Source: JAHFUA01 sp963733935
Lineage (GTDB): Bacteria; Acidobacteriota; Terriglobia; Terriglobales; Acidobacteriaceae
Direction: 5' to 3'
Assembly (NCBI GenBank): GCA_963733935.1
Contig: CAVTEQ010000018.1
Location: 153,739-217,738, forward strand
DNA length: 64,000 nucleotides
In this document: piece by piece, positions 32,445 through 40,343 of the stretch
Numbering within the stretch: position 1 is the first letter of the stretch
How the letters are laid out: each line of letters opens with the position of its first letter
Translations under genes and position numbers: made by a program
The notes under the pieces: generated by a model
The model's input: only the letters and a program-made list of their open reading frames with translations
Told to the model about the DNA's origin: nothing
Database searches by the model: none

Positions 32445-33224
32445 ATGCCTGAAGGGTATGGTCTGGTCGTAGTCATCGTCGTCGTTGGTCTCTACCTGCT
32501 GAGTTCCGTCAAAATTCTGGCCGAGTACGAACGCGGCGTGATCTTCCGTCTGGGACGCCTGCTCCCCACTGCCAAAGGGCCGGGGGTGATCCTGGTGTTC
32601 GCGCCGGTGGACCGCATGGTGCGGGTCTCGCTGCGCCAGGACGCCCTGGAGGTCCCGCCGCAGGACGTCATCACCCGCGATAACGTCACCTTGAAAGTCA
32701 ACGCGGTCATCTTCCTGCGCGTCATCGATTCCAACAAAGCGGTGGTCGAAGTTACCAACTATCTCTACCAGACTTCACAGTTCGCGCAGACCACCCTGCG
32801 CTCGGTGCTGGGCGAAGTGGAGCTCGATGAACTGCTCTCGCACCGCGACAAGCTGAACACGCGCATCCAGTCCATCCTCGACCAGCACACTGCGCCCTGG
32901 GGGGTGAAAGTGGTGAACGTGGAAGTGAAGCAGGTCGATCTGGACGTGACCATGCTGCGCGCCATGGCCAAGCAGGCGGAGGCGGAACGCGAAAAGCGCT
33001 CGAAAATCATCCACGCGGAAGGCGAATTCGCCGCCGCCCAGCGCCTTTCGGATGCCGCGCACGTGCTCGCCGCCGAGCCCGTCACCATCCAGCTCCGCTA
33101 CCTGCAGACGCTCACCGAAATCGGCGTCGAGAAGAACACCACCATCGTCTTCCCGCTGCCGCTCGACCTGTTCACCGATCTCGGCAAGCTGATGCAGCAG
33201 GCCGTGAACAAACCGGCGAAGTAG
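32445..33224 (+). CDS. Slipin / stomatin-like SPFH protein
   Basis: A 259-residue protein. One N-terminal hairpin or helix (GLVVVIVVVGLYLLSSVKIL) precedes the SPFH domain (YERGVIFRLGR, PPQDVITRDNVTLKVNAVIF, TTLRSVLGEVELDELLSHRD) and a C-terminal helix rich in Ala and Glu (MAKQAEAEREKRSKIIHAEG). It oligomerises in membranes and is a known partner and substrate of NfeD proteases. ATG 32445 has CTCTGGAGGTTCCC in front; the 16 residues upstream in frame are ignored. Confidence 0.92.
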   Translation: MPEGYGLVVVIVVVGLYLLSSVKILAEYERGVIFRLGRLLPTAKGPGVILVFAPVDRMVRVSLRQDALEVPPQDVITRDNVTLKVNAVIFLRVIDSNKAVVEVTNYLYQTSQFAQTTLRSVLGEVELDELLSHRDKLNTRIQSILDQHTAPWGVKVVNVEVKQVDLDVTMLRAMAKQAEAEREKRSKIIHAEGEFAAAQRLSDAAHVLAAEPVTIQLRYLQTLTEIGVEKNTTIVFPLPLDLFTDLGKLMQQAVNKPAK

Positions 33225-33230
33225 GAAAGG

Positions 33231-33297
33231 CAGCCACGGATCTGCACGGATGGACACGGATCAACAACAATATCCGTGGAGATCCGTACAGATCCTT
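33231..33297. repeat. Inverted dispersed repeat, CCACGGATCTGCACGGAT type
   Basis: Left arm from 33231 (AGCCACGGATCTGCACGGAT) and right arm to 33297 (TATCCGTGGAGATCCGTACA region). Starts 6 bp after the slipin stop codon. Related to 31284-31354. Confidence 0.75.
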
Positions 33298-33323
33298 GTG
33301 GGGCGGGCGCCCTCGCCCGCCAA
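33298..33323. repeat. GC-rich palindromic repeat (inverse copy at 35716)
   Basis: GTGGGGCGGGCGCCCTCGCC plus CGCC forms a hairpin with GGCGGG/CCCGCC arms. The reverse complement occurs at 35716-35742 with one or two changes. Confidence 0.6.
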
Positions 33324-33347
33324 CCCGCTTGTTATACTGCTCCGTCG

Positions 33348-34229
33348 ATGCTCAAGCAGACACTGGAAGAAGGACGGCGCTTGGCCGACGCCGCGCTCGA
33401 GCGATTGTTGCCGCCTGCGGCCGAGCATCCTTCCGTCATCCATCGTGCGATGCGGCACAGCGTCTTCGCCGGCGGCAAGCGCCTGCGTCCCATCTTGGCG
33501 ATGGAAGGCGCGCGGCTTATCGCCGGAAGCCTGCCGGAGGGAATTGCAGATCTGGGCGCGGCGCTGGAGATGCTACACACCTATTCGCTGATTCACGACG
33601 ACCTGCCCGCGCTCGACAACGACGACCTCCGCCGCGGCCAGCCCACCTGCCACAAGGCCTTCGGCGAGGCGATGGCTATTTTGGCCGGAGACGCCCTGCA
33701 GACGCGCGCCTATGAAGTGCTGGCGCGGCTGCGTTGTCCGGCGGATCGGCGCGTGAGCATCATCGAAGAAATTGCGCACGCGACCGGCACTATCGAGGGC
33801 ATGATTGGCGGTCAAGTGATGGATTTGGAAGCCGAGCACACCAAGGCCGACGCCAAGACGCTTGAATACATTCATCGCTCGAAGACCGCCGCACTGATCA
33901 CCGCGAGCGTGGTGAGCGGCGGCATCTACGCCGGAGCTTCCGAAGGCGAGGTGGGAAAGCTGCGACAGTTCGGGCGCGCCGTGGGCGTCGCTTTCCAGAT
34001 TGCCGACGACGTGCTCGACGTCACCCAGTCGTCAGAACAATTGGGCAAGACCGCGGGCAAAGATGTGGCCAGCGAAAAAGTCACGTACCCGGCGCTGTTC
34101 GGGATCGAAGAATCGCTGCGGAAGGCTGACTCGCTGGTGGAGTCCGGCTGCGCCGCGCTCGATTCGTTCGGTCCGCGCGCCGAGACGCTGAAGGCACTGG
34201 CAAGATTCCTGGTGGAGAGGAAAAAATAG
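33348..34229 (+). CDS. ispA: Polyprenyl (farnesyl/geranylgeranyl) diphosphate synthase
   Basis: A 293-residue trans-isoprenyl diphosphate synthase that condenses isopentenyl diphosphate with allylic substrates. The first aspartate-rich motif is HDDLPALDNDDLRRGQPTCHK (with the two-residue insertion typical of the bacterial FPP type) and the second is IADDVLDVTQSSEQLGKTAGKD. Product chain length is not certain. ATG 33348 lies 9 bp after TATACT, which suggests a leaderless transcript rather than a Shine-Dalgarno start. Confidence 0.9.
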   Translation: MLKQTLEEGRRLADAALERLLPPAAEHPSVIHRAMRHSVFAGGKRLRPILAMEGARLIAGSLPEGIADLGAALEMLHTYSLIHDDLPALDNDDLRRGQPTCHKAFGEAMAILAGDALQTRAYEVLARLRCPADRRVSIIEEIAHATGTIEGMIGGQVMDLEAEHTKADAKTLEYIHRSKTAALITASVVSGGIYAGASEGEVGKLRQFGRAVGVAFQIADDVLDVTQSSEQLGKTAGKDVASEKVTYPALFGIEESLRKADSLVESGCAALDSFGPRAETLKALARFLVERKK

Positions 34230-34286
34230 CTTTCAGCACCTGCCTCTAGGTATATTGCTGCACAAAACCTGGGATGAGGAACCTCT

Positions 34287-34961
34287 ATGTCGACTGGAGC
34301 AATGCCGTTTCGACGTCTCCCGTGGCTGCGCCCCAAGTACTTCGTCTTTGTCTTCATTGGCCTGATGCTCGCTTATGTTCTACGGCATAACGAGCACTTC
34401 CTGATCGATGCTAAGGACCCGGTGTGGCAACACTACATGCCTTTCAGGTGGTGGCTGCTGCCGCACGGTCTGGCCGGAGCCTGCGCGCTTTTGCTGGGGC
34501 CGATGCAGTTTTCCGATCGCCTGCGCCAGCGGTTCATCAAGCTGCATCGCGTCATCGGCAGAATCTACCTTTTTGGAGCGTTTATCGCAGCTCCCCTCGG
34601 CGCTTATATCCAGTACTTTGAGGAACGAATGGGCGCTCCGCGGTCCTTCAGCGCCGCCGCCGCCGTGGATGCCTTTATGCTGATGACGACCACCGCTATT
34701 GCTTTCGCATTCGTCCGCAGGGGAAAGATCCAGCAGCACCGCCAATGGATGACGCGGAGCTATGCCGTAGCTGTGGTTTTTCTTGAAGTGCGCGTCGTCG
34801 GAGGCATCACCGGCTGGGAAAATCTCGGCGATGCCGCCAACGAGGCGATTGTGTGGGGGTGCCTCGCCTTTTCCATACTTCTCGCAGACGTTGTCTTGCA
34901 ATGGCAAGAACTGCGCCGCAGTCGGCCGCTTTCTGCCAAAGCTCAAACCGCTTCAGATTAG
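34287..34961 (+). CDS. DUF2306-type membrane protein
   Basis: A 224-residue integral membrane protein with about six helices. The segments FIKLHRVIGRIYLFGAFIAAP and QQHRQWMTRSYAVAVVFLEVR contain the histidines typical of DUF2306, a cytochrome b561-like fold of unknown function. A TATATT -10 element precedes it and ATGAGGAACCTCT is the ribosome-site region. Confidence 0.75.
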   Translation: MSTGAMPFRRLPWLRPKYFVFVFIGLMLAYVLRHNEHFLIDAKDPVWQHYMPFRWWLLPHGLAGACALLLGPMQFSDRLRQRFIKLHRVIGRIYLFGAFIAAPLGAYIQYFEERMGAPRSFSAAAAVDAFMLMTTTAIAFAFVRRGKIQQHRQWMTRSYAVAVVFLEVRVVGGITGWENLGDAANEAIVWGCLAFSILLADVVLQWQELRRSRPLSAKAQTASD

Positions 34962-34987
34962 GGCCAGGTCGTAGGAGCGGTTAAGAG

Positions 34988-35707
34988 ATGCCCGCACAAA
35001 TCGCCATTCTCGCTATTGCTGCCCATCGTGACGACATCGAGCAGACCTGCGGCGGCACGCTGCTCAAAATGGCGGAGCGCGGCCACGCGACCGGTATTCT
35101 CGACCTCACTCAGGGTGAGATGGGCACGCGCGGCACCGCAGAGGACCGCACGCGCGAAGCTGAAGAGGCCGCGCGCATTTTGCGCGTGGGCTGGCGCCGG
35201 GCGCTCGACATCCCTGACGGCCGCGTGGAGAACACCTGGGAAAATCGCCTGAAGATCGCGCGCGTGGTCCGCGAAACTCGGCCGCAGGTGGTGATTCTTC
35301 CGTACTGGCAGGGCCGGCATCCCGACCACTACACGACTTCAGTTCTCGGATACGAGGCATGCTTCCTCGCCGGTCTGGCGAAACTCGATCTGGATGGCCT
35401 TGCGCCCCACCGCCCATTCAAGATCGTTTATGCCACGCTCTACTTCGACATTCGGCCGACGTTCGTGGTCGATATCAGCGAGCAGTTCGAGGCGCGACTC
35501 CAGTCCATCTTGGCGTACAAGTCGCAGTTTACCGATCAGGAGGCCGGGCAGGGCCTCTTTCCCGCGCAGGCTGAGATCCGCGGCCGCGTCGAGGCCATGG
35601 CACGCTTCTATGGCTTGCTTGCCGGCGTGAAGTACGCTGAGCCGTTTGTGCAGAAGGAAGTCGGGCTGGTGGAGGACCTGACGGCGATCCCGGTGAAGTC
35701 GATTTAA
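34988..35707 (+). CDS. bshB1: Bacillithiol biosynthesis deacetylase BshB1
   Basis: A 239-residue PIG-L/LmbE-type deacetylase that removes the acetyl group from GlcNAc-malate in bacillithiol synthesis. Visible zinc-site elements are AIAAHRDDIEQTCGG (AHxDD) and QGRHPDHYTTS (HPDH). The GEMGTRGTAEDRTREAEEAA segment and the length are typical of BshB1. The AHPDD proline is replaced by Arg, as is seen in part of the family. BshA and BshC are not in the window. Confidence 0.88.
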   Translation: MPAQIAILAIAAHRDDIEQTCGGTLLKMAERGHATGILDLTQGEMGTRGTAEDRTREAEEAARILRVGWRRALDIPDGRVENTWENRLKIARVVRETRPQVVILPYWQGRHPDHYTTSVLGYEACFLAGLAKLDLDGLAPHRPFKIVYATLYFDIRPTFVVDISEQFEARLQSILAYKSQFTDQEAGQGLFPAQAEIRGRVEAMARFYGLLAGVKYAEPFVQKEVGLVEDLTAIPVKSI

Positions 35708-35715
35708 AGCGAGCC

Positions 35716-35742
35716 TTGGCGGGCGGGGGCGCCCGCCCCACA
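35716..35742. repeat. GC-rich palindromic repeat (inverse copy of 33298-33323)
   Basis: TTGGCGGGCGGGGGCGCCCG plus CCCCAC; with its partner it brackets the ispA-bshB1 segment in opposite orientation. Confidence 0.6.
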
Positions 35743-35770
35743 TGAGCTTGGGCTGCAATACAATTTCTGC

Positions 35771-36132
35771 GTGTACTCCGCCAAGCTGCTCGACCATTTC
35801 GAGCACCCCCGCAATGTGGGGGAGATTGCCGGCGCTGATGCTTCGGTTCGCGTAGAGAATCCGGCTTGCGGCGACATCATGCAGCTCACCCTGAAGCTCG
35901 CCGCCGGACGCATCATCCGAGGCCCGCTATCGTACGCGCGGATGCGTCGCTTCGATTGCCTGCGGCTCGGCGCTGACCGAGATGCTTATTGGCCTGACTC
36001 TCCCTGAGGCGGCGGCGGCTCAAACGCGAAGCGGTCGTCGATGCCGTCGGCGGTCTGCCCAATGAGTCCATTCATGCAAGCCATTTGGCGATCGACGCGC
36101 TGCAAGCAGCGTTGAAGCAGCTTCATCCGTAG
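35771..36132 (+). CDS. NifU/IscU-like iron-sulfur scaffold (two frameshifts)
   Basis: About 120 residues when read across two single-base insertions (CC at 35917-35918 and GG near 36017-36018). The corrected protein has all three scaffold cysteines: ENPACGDIMQLTL, RTRGCVASIACGSALTEM, and continues LTLPEAAALKREAVVDAVGG to HLAIDALQAALKQLHP. The second cysteine pair is spaced like other IscU relatives, but the usual third cluster position is less clear. GTG start with TACAAT 6 bp upstream suggests a leaderless transcript. Uncorrected, only 78 residues would be made (stop at 36007). Confidence 0.75.
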
Positions 36133-36144
36133 TAGTCTAGTGTC

Positions 36145-36954
36145 GTGTCCGACTTCAGCCCCCGCCGCGTGGTCTCCCTGCAGCCCAGCGCCACGGTTAC
36201 GCTGGCGCGGCTAGGCCTGCTCGACCGCGTAGTCGCTTGCACGCGCTACTGCAAGGACGTTTGCCCGGAGCTTGCTTTTCGCGACGTAGTGATCGTCGCC
36301 GACTCCTGGACGGCGCAAGCGGAGCAGATCACCGCAGCTAGGCCCGACTTGGTGATCGCCTCGGTTCCGTATCAATTGGAAGCGGTTGCCGAAATCCTCA
36401 AGGCGGGTGTGCGTTTTCTGGGACTGGCGCCGCGCTCGCTGGCCGACATCTATGCCGACACCGCTCTCATCGCCGGCGCGATGGGCGCTTCCGACCGTGG
36501 CGAGCAGATGATCGAAAACATGCAGCGCGAAATCGAGTGTGTGCGCGCCCGCCACGCTTCCGAGCCGCGACCGCGTGTCTTCTGCGAAGAGTGGGGCAAT
36601 CCCATCATTCACTCGCAACCCTGGGTGGCGGAGCTGGTGGAAGCTGCTGGTGGACAGTTCCAGGGCGAACCCGGCGCCAAGACCGACGCCGAATGCGTGC
36701 GGCGTGCTGATCCCGAGGTGATCGTCATGGCCTGGTGCGGCGCCGGCGACCGGGTGCCGCTGGAGAAGATCGTCAGTGAGCGCGGGTGGACTGAAACCTC
36801 GGCAGCGCGCTCACGGCGTGTGTATTGCGTGCGCGACGAGCTGCTGAACACGCCGGCTCCGACGCTGCTCGACGGCCTGCGCGCTCTGGAAGCGGCCATG
36901 CATCCTGATTCGTTTCCGCAACTGCCCGCCGGCCTGCGCCGCATCGCACGATGA
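36145..36954 (+). CDS. Cobalamin-binding (BtuF-like) protein without signal peptide
   Basis: A 269-residue protein related to periplasmic B12/siderophore-binding proteins of the BtuF class (VVSLQPSATVTLARLGLLDRVV, then ARPDLVIASVPYQLEAVAEIL, IADTALIAG-like helix, GWTETSAARSRRVYCV). It lacks an export signal, as do many cytoplasmic cobalamin-binding annotated members of this group. Function unclear; B12 binding is inferred from the fold. GTG start at 36145. Confidence 0.75.
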   Translation: MSDFSPRRVVSLQPSATVTLARLGLLDRVVACTRYCKDVCPELAFRDVVIVADSWTAQAEQITAARPDLVIASVPYQLEAVAEILKAGVRFLGLAPRSLADIYADTALIAGAMGASDRGEQMIENMQREIECVRARHASEPRPRVFCEEWGNPIIHSQPWVAELVEAAGGQFQGEPGAKTDAECVRRADPEVIVMAWCGAGDRVPLEKIVSERGWTETSAARSRRVYCVRDELLNTPAPTLLDGLRALEAAMHPDSFPQLPAGLRRIAR

Positions 36955-37006
36955 GTGAGATCGAGCATCGCTGCGTCTCTACGCGGGTTGTGTTCTAATC
37001 GCAACA

Positions 37007-37447
37007 ATGGCCTCCAAGCGCAAGGGTAGTGCCGCACTTGGAAAACGTTATCCCATGAAGCGAGTGGTGGCAGCGCTCATTGTGCGCGGACGCAAACTCC
37101 TGATCTGCCAGCGCACACGCCACCAGACCATGCCTCTGAAGTGGGAGTTTCCTGGCGGCAAGATCGAGACCGGGGAGCAGCCCAGCGATGCGTTGCGCCG
37201 CGAGCTGGACGAGGAGTTGGGCATCCAGGCGCGCATCGGCGACGAAGTGGCGCGCCTCCAGCACCGCTATCCGCGCGGCGGCATGGTGGAGCTGCGCTTC
37301 TTCGTGGTGGATGAATTCACCGGTGAGCCGGAGAACCGCATCTTTCGCGACATCCAGTGGGTAGCGCGCACGCGGCTGCCGGAATTCGATTTCCTGGAAG
37401 CTGATCGCGAACTGGTGCGGCAGATCGCCGCGGGTAAAATCTTCTAA
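37007..37447 (+). CDS. Nudix hydrolase, MutT/(d)CTP-diphosphatase type
   Basis: A 146-residue Nudix protein. The box GGKIETGEQPSDALRRELDEELGI fits GX5EX7REUXEEXGU exactly, and KWEFPGGK and LLICQRTRHQTMPLKWEF fit the MutT/NudG subgroup that cleans oxidised or non-canonical nucleotides. TCTAAT lies 7 bp before ATG 37007 (possible leaderless transcript). The 3' end overlaps the convergent transporter gene by 4 bp. Confidence 0.88.
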   Translation: MASKRKGSAALGKRYPMKRVVAALIVRGRKLLICQRTRHQTMPLKWEFPGGKIETGEQPSDALRRELDEELGIQARIGDEVARLQHRYPRGGMVELRFFVVDEFTGEPENRIFRDIQWVARTRLPEFDFLEADRELVRQIAAGKIF

Positions 37448-38703
37448 CTTCCGCCCCCGCGCAAAGTCCAGAACCAGGCGATGGTCAGCCCGACCATCAC
37501 TATGGTGGTCCCCCAGGCCACCCAGTTGAACAAGCGCGAGTTGGTGTATTTGCCCATCAGGTCTTTCTTATTGATGAGCAGCACCATAAAGATCAGGACA
37601 AAGGGCAGAGTAATGCCGTTTATAACCTGCGACAGGACCGTGATCTGAATCAGGGGCACGTTGGGAATCAGGATGACGCCCGCTCCCCCCGCGATCAGCA
37701 CGGTGTAGAGCCAGTAAAAGAACGGCGCTTCGCGGAACTTCTTGTCCACGCCCGACTCGAACCCGAGGCCTTCGCACACGGCATAGGCGGTGGAGATGGG
37801 CAGAATGGAAGCCGCGAACAGCGAGGCATTGAACAGCCCGACAGCGAACAGGATGTAGGCGTAATTTCCCGCCAGCGGCTTGAGCGCCTGGGCGGCGTCG
37901 GCGCCGTTGCGGATCTCGAACATGCCGTGAGCGTACAGCGTGGCGGCGCAGGCCACGATGATGAACCAGGCCACGATGTCGGTGAAGATGCATCCTGAGA
38001 TCACGTCCAGGCGCGAAGCTCCGTACTGCCGCCGGGTAATCCCTTTTTCCACCACCGAAGCCTGCAGGTAGAACTGCATCCAGGGTGCGATGGTCGTTCC
38101 CACCACGCCGATTACCATATAGAGATAGGCGGAGTGCGAAAACGCCGACAGAGCAGGCGGCCGTACCGTCGCCAGCATTGCCGTTTTCCACTCGGGGCGC
38201 GCAATCAAACCGGCCACAATGTAGGTGACGTAGATGAACGACGCCACGAGGAAGATCTTCTCCACGCTCTTGTAGGAGCCCCGGACCACCATCAGCCACA
38301 CGATCAGCGCGCACGCCGGCACGCTGATGTATTTGGGAATGTTGAAGAGCTCCAGGCTGAGAGCGATGCCGGAAAACTCAGCCAACACGTTGCCGAAGTT
38401 GGTAATCACCAGCCCCAGCATCATGAGGAAGGTGATGCGAAAGCCGAACTCCTCGCGAATCAGGTCGCTCAAGCCCTTGCCGGTGACCGCCCCCATGCGC
38501 GAGGCCATTTCCTGCACCACGATGAGCGCCACCGTGGTGGGGATCATGGTCCAGAGCAGCAGGTAGCCGAACTGGGCCCCGGCCTGCGAGTAGGTGGTGA
38601 TCCCGCCGGCGTCGTTGTCCACGTTGGCGGTAATGAATCCCGGGCCCACCACTGCCGCAAAGATCAGGAGCCGGGTCTTCCAGCGCTTCAGCCAGTTCAT
38701 CAC
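37444..38703 (-). CDS. Divergent Nramp-family metal ion transporter
   Basis: A 419-residue protein with about eleven helices and an overall Nramp layout. The first-helix metal site normally DPGN reads NVDNDAGGITTYS, and the sixth-helix MPHN-type site reads GVVGTTIAPWMQF. Canonical Mn/Fe ligands are therefore altered, as in Nramp-related groups with other substrates; the ion carried cannot be predicted. The transporter-typical cytosolic loop region VQEMASRMGAVTGKGLSDLI is well conserved. Confidence 0.85.
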   Translation of the reverse strand: MMNWLKRWKTRLLIFAAVVGPGFITANVDNDAGGITTYSQAGAQFGYLLLWTMIPTTVALIVVQEMASRMGAVTGKGLSDLIREEFGFRITFLMMLGLVITNFGNVLAEFSGIALSLELFNIPKYISVPACALIVWLMVVRGSYKSVEKIFLVASFIYVTYIVAGLIARPEWKTAMLATVRPPALSAFSHSAYLYMVIGVVGTTIAPWMQFYLQASVVEKGITRRQYGASRLDVISGCIFTDIVAWFIIVACAATLYAHGMFEIRNGADAAQALKPLAGNYAYILFAVGLFNASLFAASILPISTAYAVCEGLGFESGVDKKFREAPFFYWLYTVLIAGGAGVILIPNVPLIQITVLSQVINGITLPFVLIFMVLLINKKDLMGKYTNSRLFNWVAWGTTIVMVGLTIAWFWTLRGGGS

Positions 38704-38904
38704 AGGTTCGCATACAGAGATTTGGCAAAGTAGTCAGAATAAATGTGAGGCGGGATTTAGGGAAATGAATAGAAAAAGAAAAATGGGGCAGGATTGACGG
38801 CAATCGGACACGACTACGAGTGGACGCAGAATTGAAGGCGCACGAAAGCCTACTCCCATGGGAGTTCACGACTTGCAGCAGGTGTGCGCCGCTAGCTCCG
38901 GCAG

Positions 38905-39108
38905 CTAGGAGACCCCAGCCGGCGTTTTCGTTTTAGCCTGCGTTTCCTGCTCGGCCAGCAAGCGGTCCCGCATGGCTAGGCGGCTGAACACCGCGTTAAG
39001 GACGAAGCCACTCACCGTGCGACGCTCCATTTTGGCGGTGCGGCGAATCCTCTCTGCTTCCTCCTCGGTACAGCGCACGAAGAGAGCGGCTTTCTTGGTA
39101 CGTGGCAC
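38905..39108 (-). CDS. Small ribbon-helix-helix-like DNA-binding protein
   Basis: A 67-residue protein. KKAALFVRCTEEEAERIRRTAKMERRTVSGFVLNAV reads as a beta strand followed by two helices, as in Arc/MetJ/CopG-type antitoxin or repressor proteins. No toxin gene is adjacent. Function is inferred from fold resemblance only. Confidence 0.6.
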   Translation of the reverse strand: MPRTKKAALFVRCTEEEAERIRRTAKMERRTVSGFVLNAVFSRLAMRDRLLAEQETQAKTKTPAGVS

Positions 39109-39328
39109 AGTTACCCCCTTTGTGGTTCACCATCCAGGCTTGGTAACTCCCAGTACACCCCACTCGTACCAAGACAGCCAGATGCCCGTAGTAATCGTTG
39201 CCCCGGAAATTTACCCTCCAGATAGTATTATCTAGCTGAGGCAAGCCACAGAGCAATCCCGCTGGTGTGTCATTTATTGGTAACAGTTGTCCGCGAAGTG
39301 GACCAGTAATTCTTAATAGAACACAGCC

Positions 39329-39358
39329 GAAAAAATAAGGGCCGCCTGGCGGCGGCCC
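39329..39358 (-). terminator. Rho-independent terminator of the Gly/Tyr-rich protein gene
   Basis: GGGCCGCC (39339-39346) / GGCGGCCC (39351-39358), followed on the minus strand by TTATTTTTTC. Located 30 bp past the stop at 39389. Confidence 0.9.
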
Positions 39359-39388
39359 CTGCTTCGAGTGCAGTGACTGCGTTCCCTA

Positions 39389-40192
39389 TCACCCTCTGCC
39401 AAATCCATTGCGGTATCCGGCCAAATATCCGTTGCGATACGCCTGCTGATAGGCGCCCTTGTTGCCGTAACTGTGGTTGTAGCCGTGATCGGCGTGCTTG
39501 TAAAGACCGCCCCTCCCCGCACCGTAGCCGCGGTTGGAGCGCCGGTCAATGCGGGCGGCATTTACGCCATCCATATATCCAGTTTGGTAGGCGGCGCCCC
39601 CGCCGTGCCCGTAGCCTCCCGGCCCCCCATAGCCTCCGTAGCCTCCGGGCCCACCATAACCTCCGTAGCCTCCCGGTACACCGTACCCTCCATAGCCCCC
39701 CGGCACACCGTAGCCCCAGCCGCCCGTACTAGGGTAACCATAACCACCGCTCGGGTAGGGGTAATACGTGCCGTTGGGATAGCCCCAGCCCGAGGTGCGT
39801 TGAGTTGGATAAGGGTAGTTAGTACCGTTGGGGTACGTGCTGCCCCAGCCCCCAGTGCGCTGGGTAGGGTAGGGGGAGTAGGTACCGTTAGGGTTGGTGC
39901 CCCAGCCCCCCGTTCTCGGCACGTAAACCTGTCCGGTGCGGTACGGGTAATTGGAATGGTTGCGATCGTGCCAATCGCGATCGCGCACCGCAGCGCCATC
40001 GCGAGCCCAGCCACGGTCTTGGGCGGCGCGAGTCTGATTGTTGTTACGCCAAACACGAGAATCAGTCTGACGCGCGGCGTGAGAATCTCGATTCTGGTTC
40101 GTAGCCCGACTTCCCCAAACCTGGGCCCAAGCACCACCACAGAGCCCCGCCACCAAGGCCAGGGCAAACGCCATTTTCTGCCAGTAGCTCAT
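39389..40192 (-). CDS. Secreted Gly/Tyr/Pro-rich repeat protein
   Basis: A 267-residue protein with signal peptide (MSYWQKMAFALALVAGLCGGAWA). The middle has three degenerate repeats around TNPNGTYSPYPTQRTGGWG and then tandem GGYGGYGVPGGYGGYG-type units. The C-terminal part (QTGYMDGVNAARIDRRS, AYQQAYRNGYLAGYRNGFGR) is reminiscent of short YXXG-rich repeats in surface proteins. No enzyme motif. ATG 40192 was chosen at the signal peptide; the upstream extension is unlikely. Possibly a cell-surface or matrix component. Confidence 0.7.
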   Translation of the reverse strand: MSYWQKMAFALALVAGLCGGAWAQVWGSRATNQNRDSHAARQTDSRVWRNNNQTRAAQDRGWARDGAAVRDRDWHDRNHSNYPYRTGQVYVPRTGGWGTNPNGTYSPYPTQRTGGWGSTYPNGTNYPYPTQRTSGWGYPNGTYYPYPSGGYGYPSTGGWGYGVPGGYGGYGVPGGYGGYGGPGGYGGYGGPGGYGHGGGAAYQTGYMDGVNAARIDRRSNRGYGAGRGGLYKHADHGYNHSYGNKGAYQQAYRNGYLAGYRNGFGRG

Positions 40193-40343
40193 GTCTCCCT
40201 CGCTCGACCACCCCGTTGGAAGCGTCGGGGACGGCCGTGACTTCAGTAACTTCCCCTTCCTAAGCGGCTTAAACACGGGCTTCAGGCAAAAGAATGTAAT
40301 GATTTGTAAAGTTTTCGTAAATTATTGTCATCGCTGTAAACCT

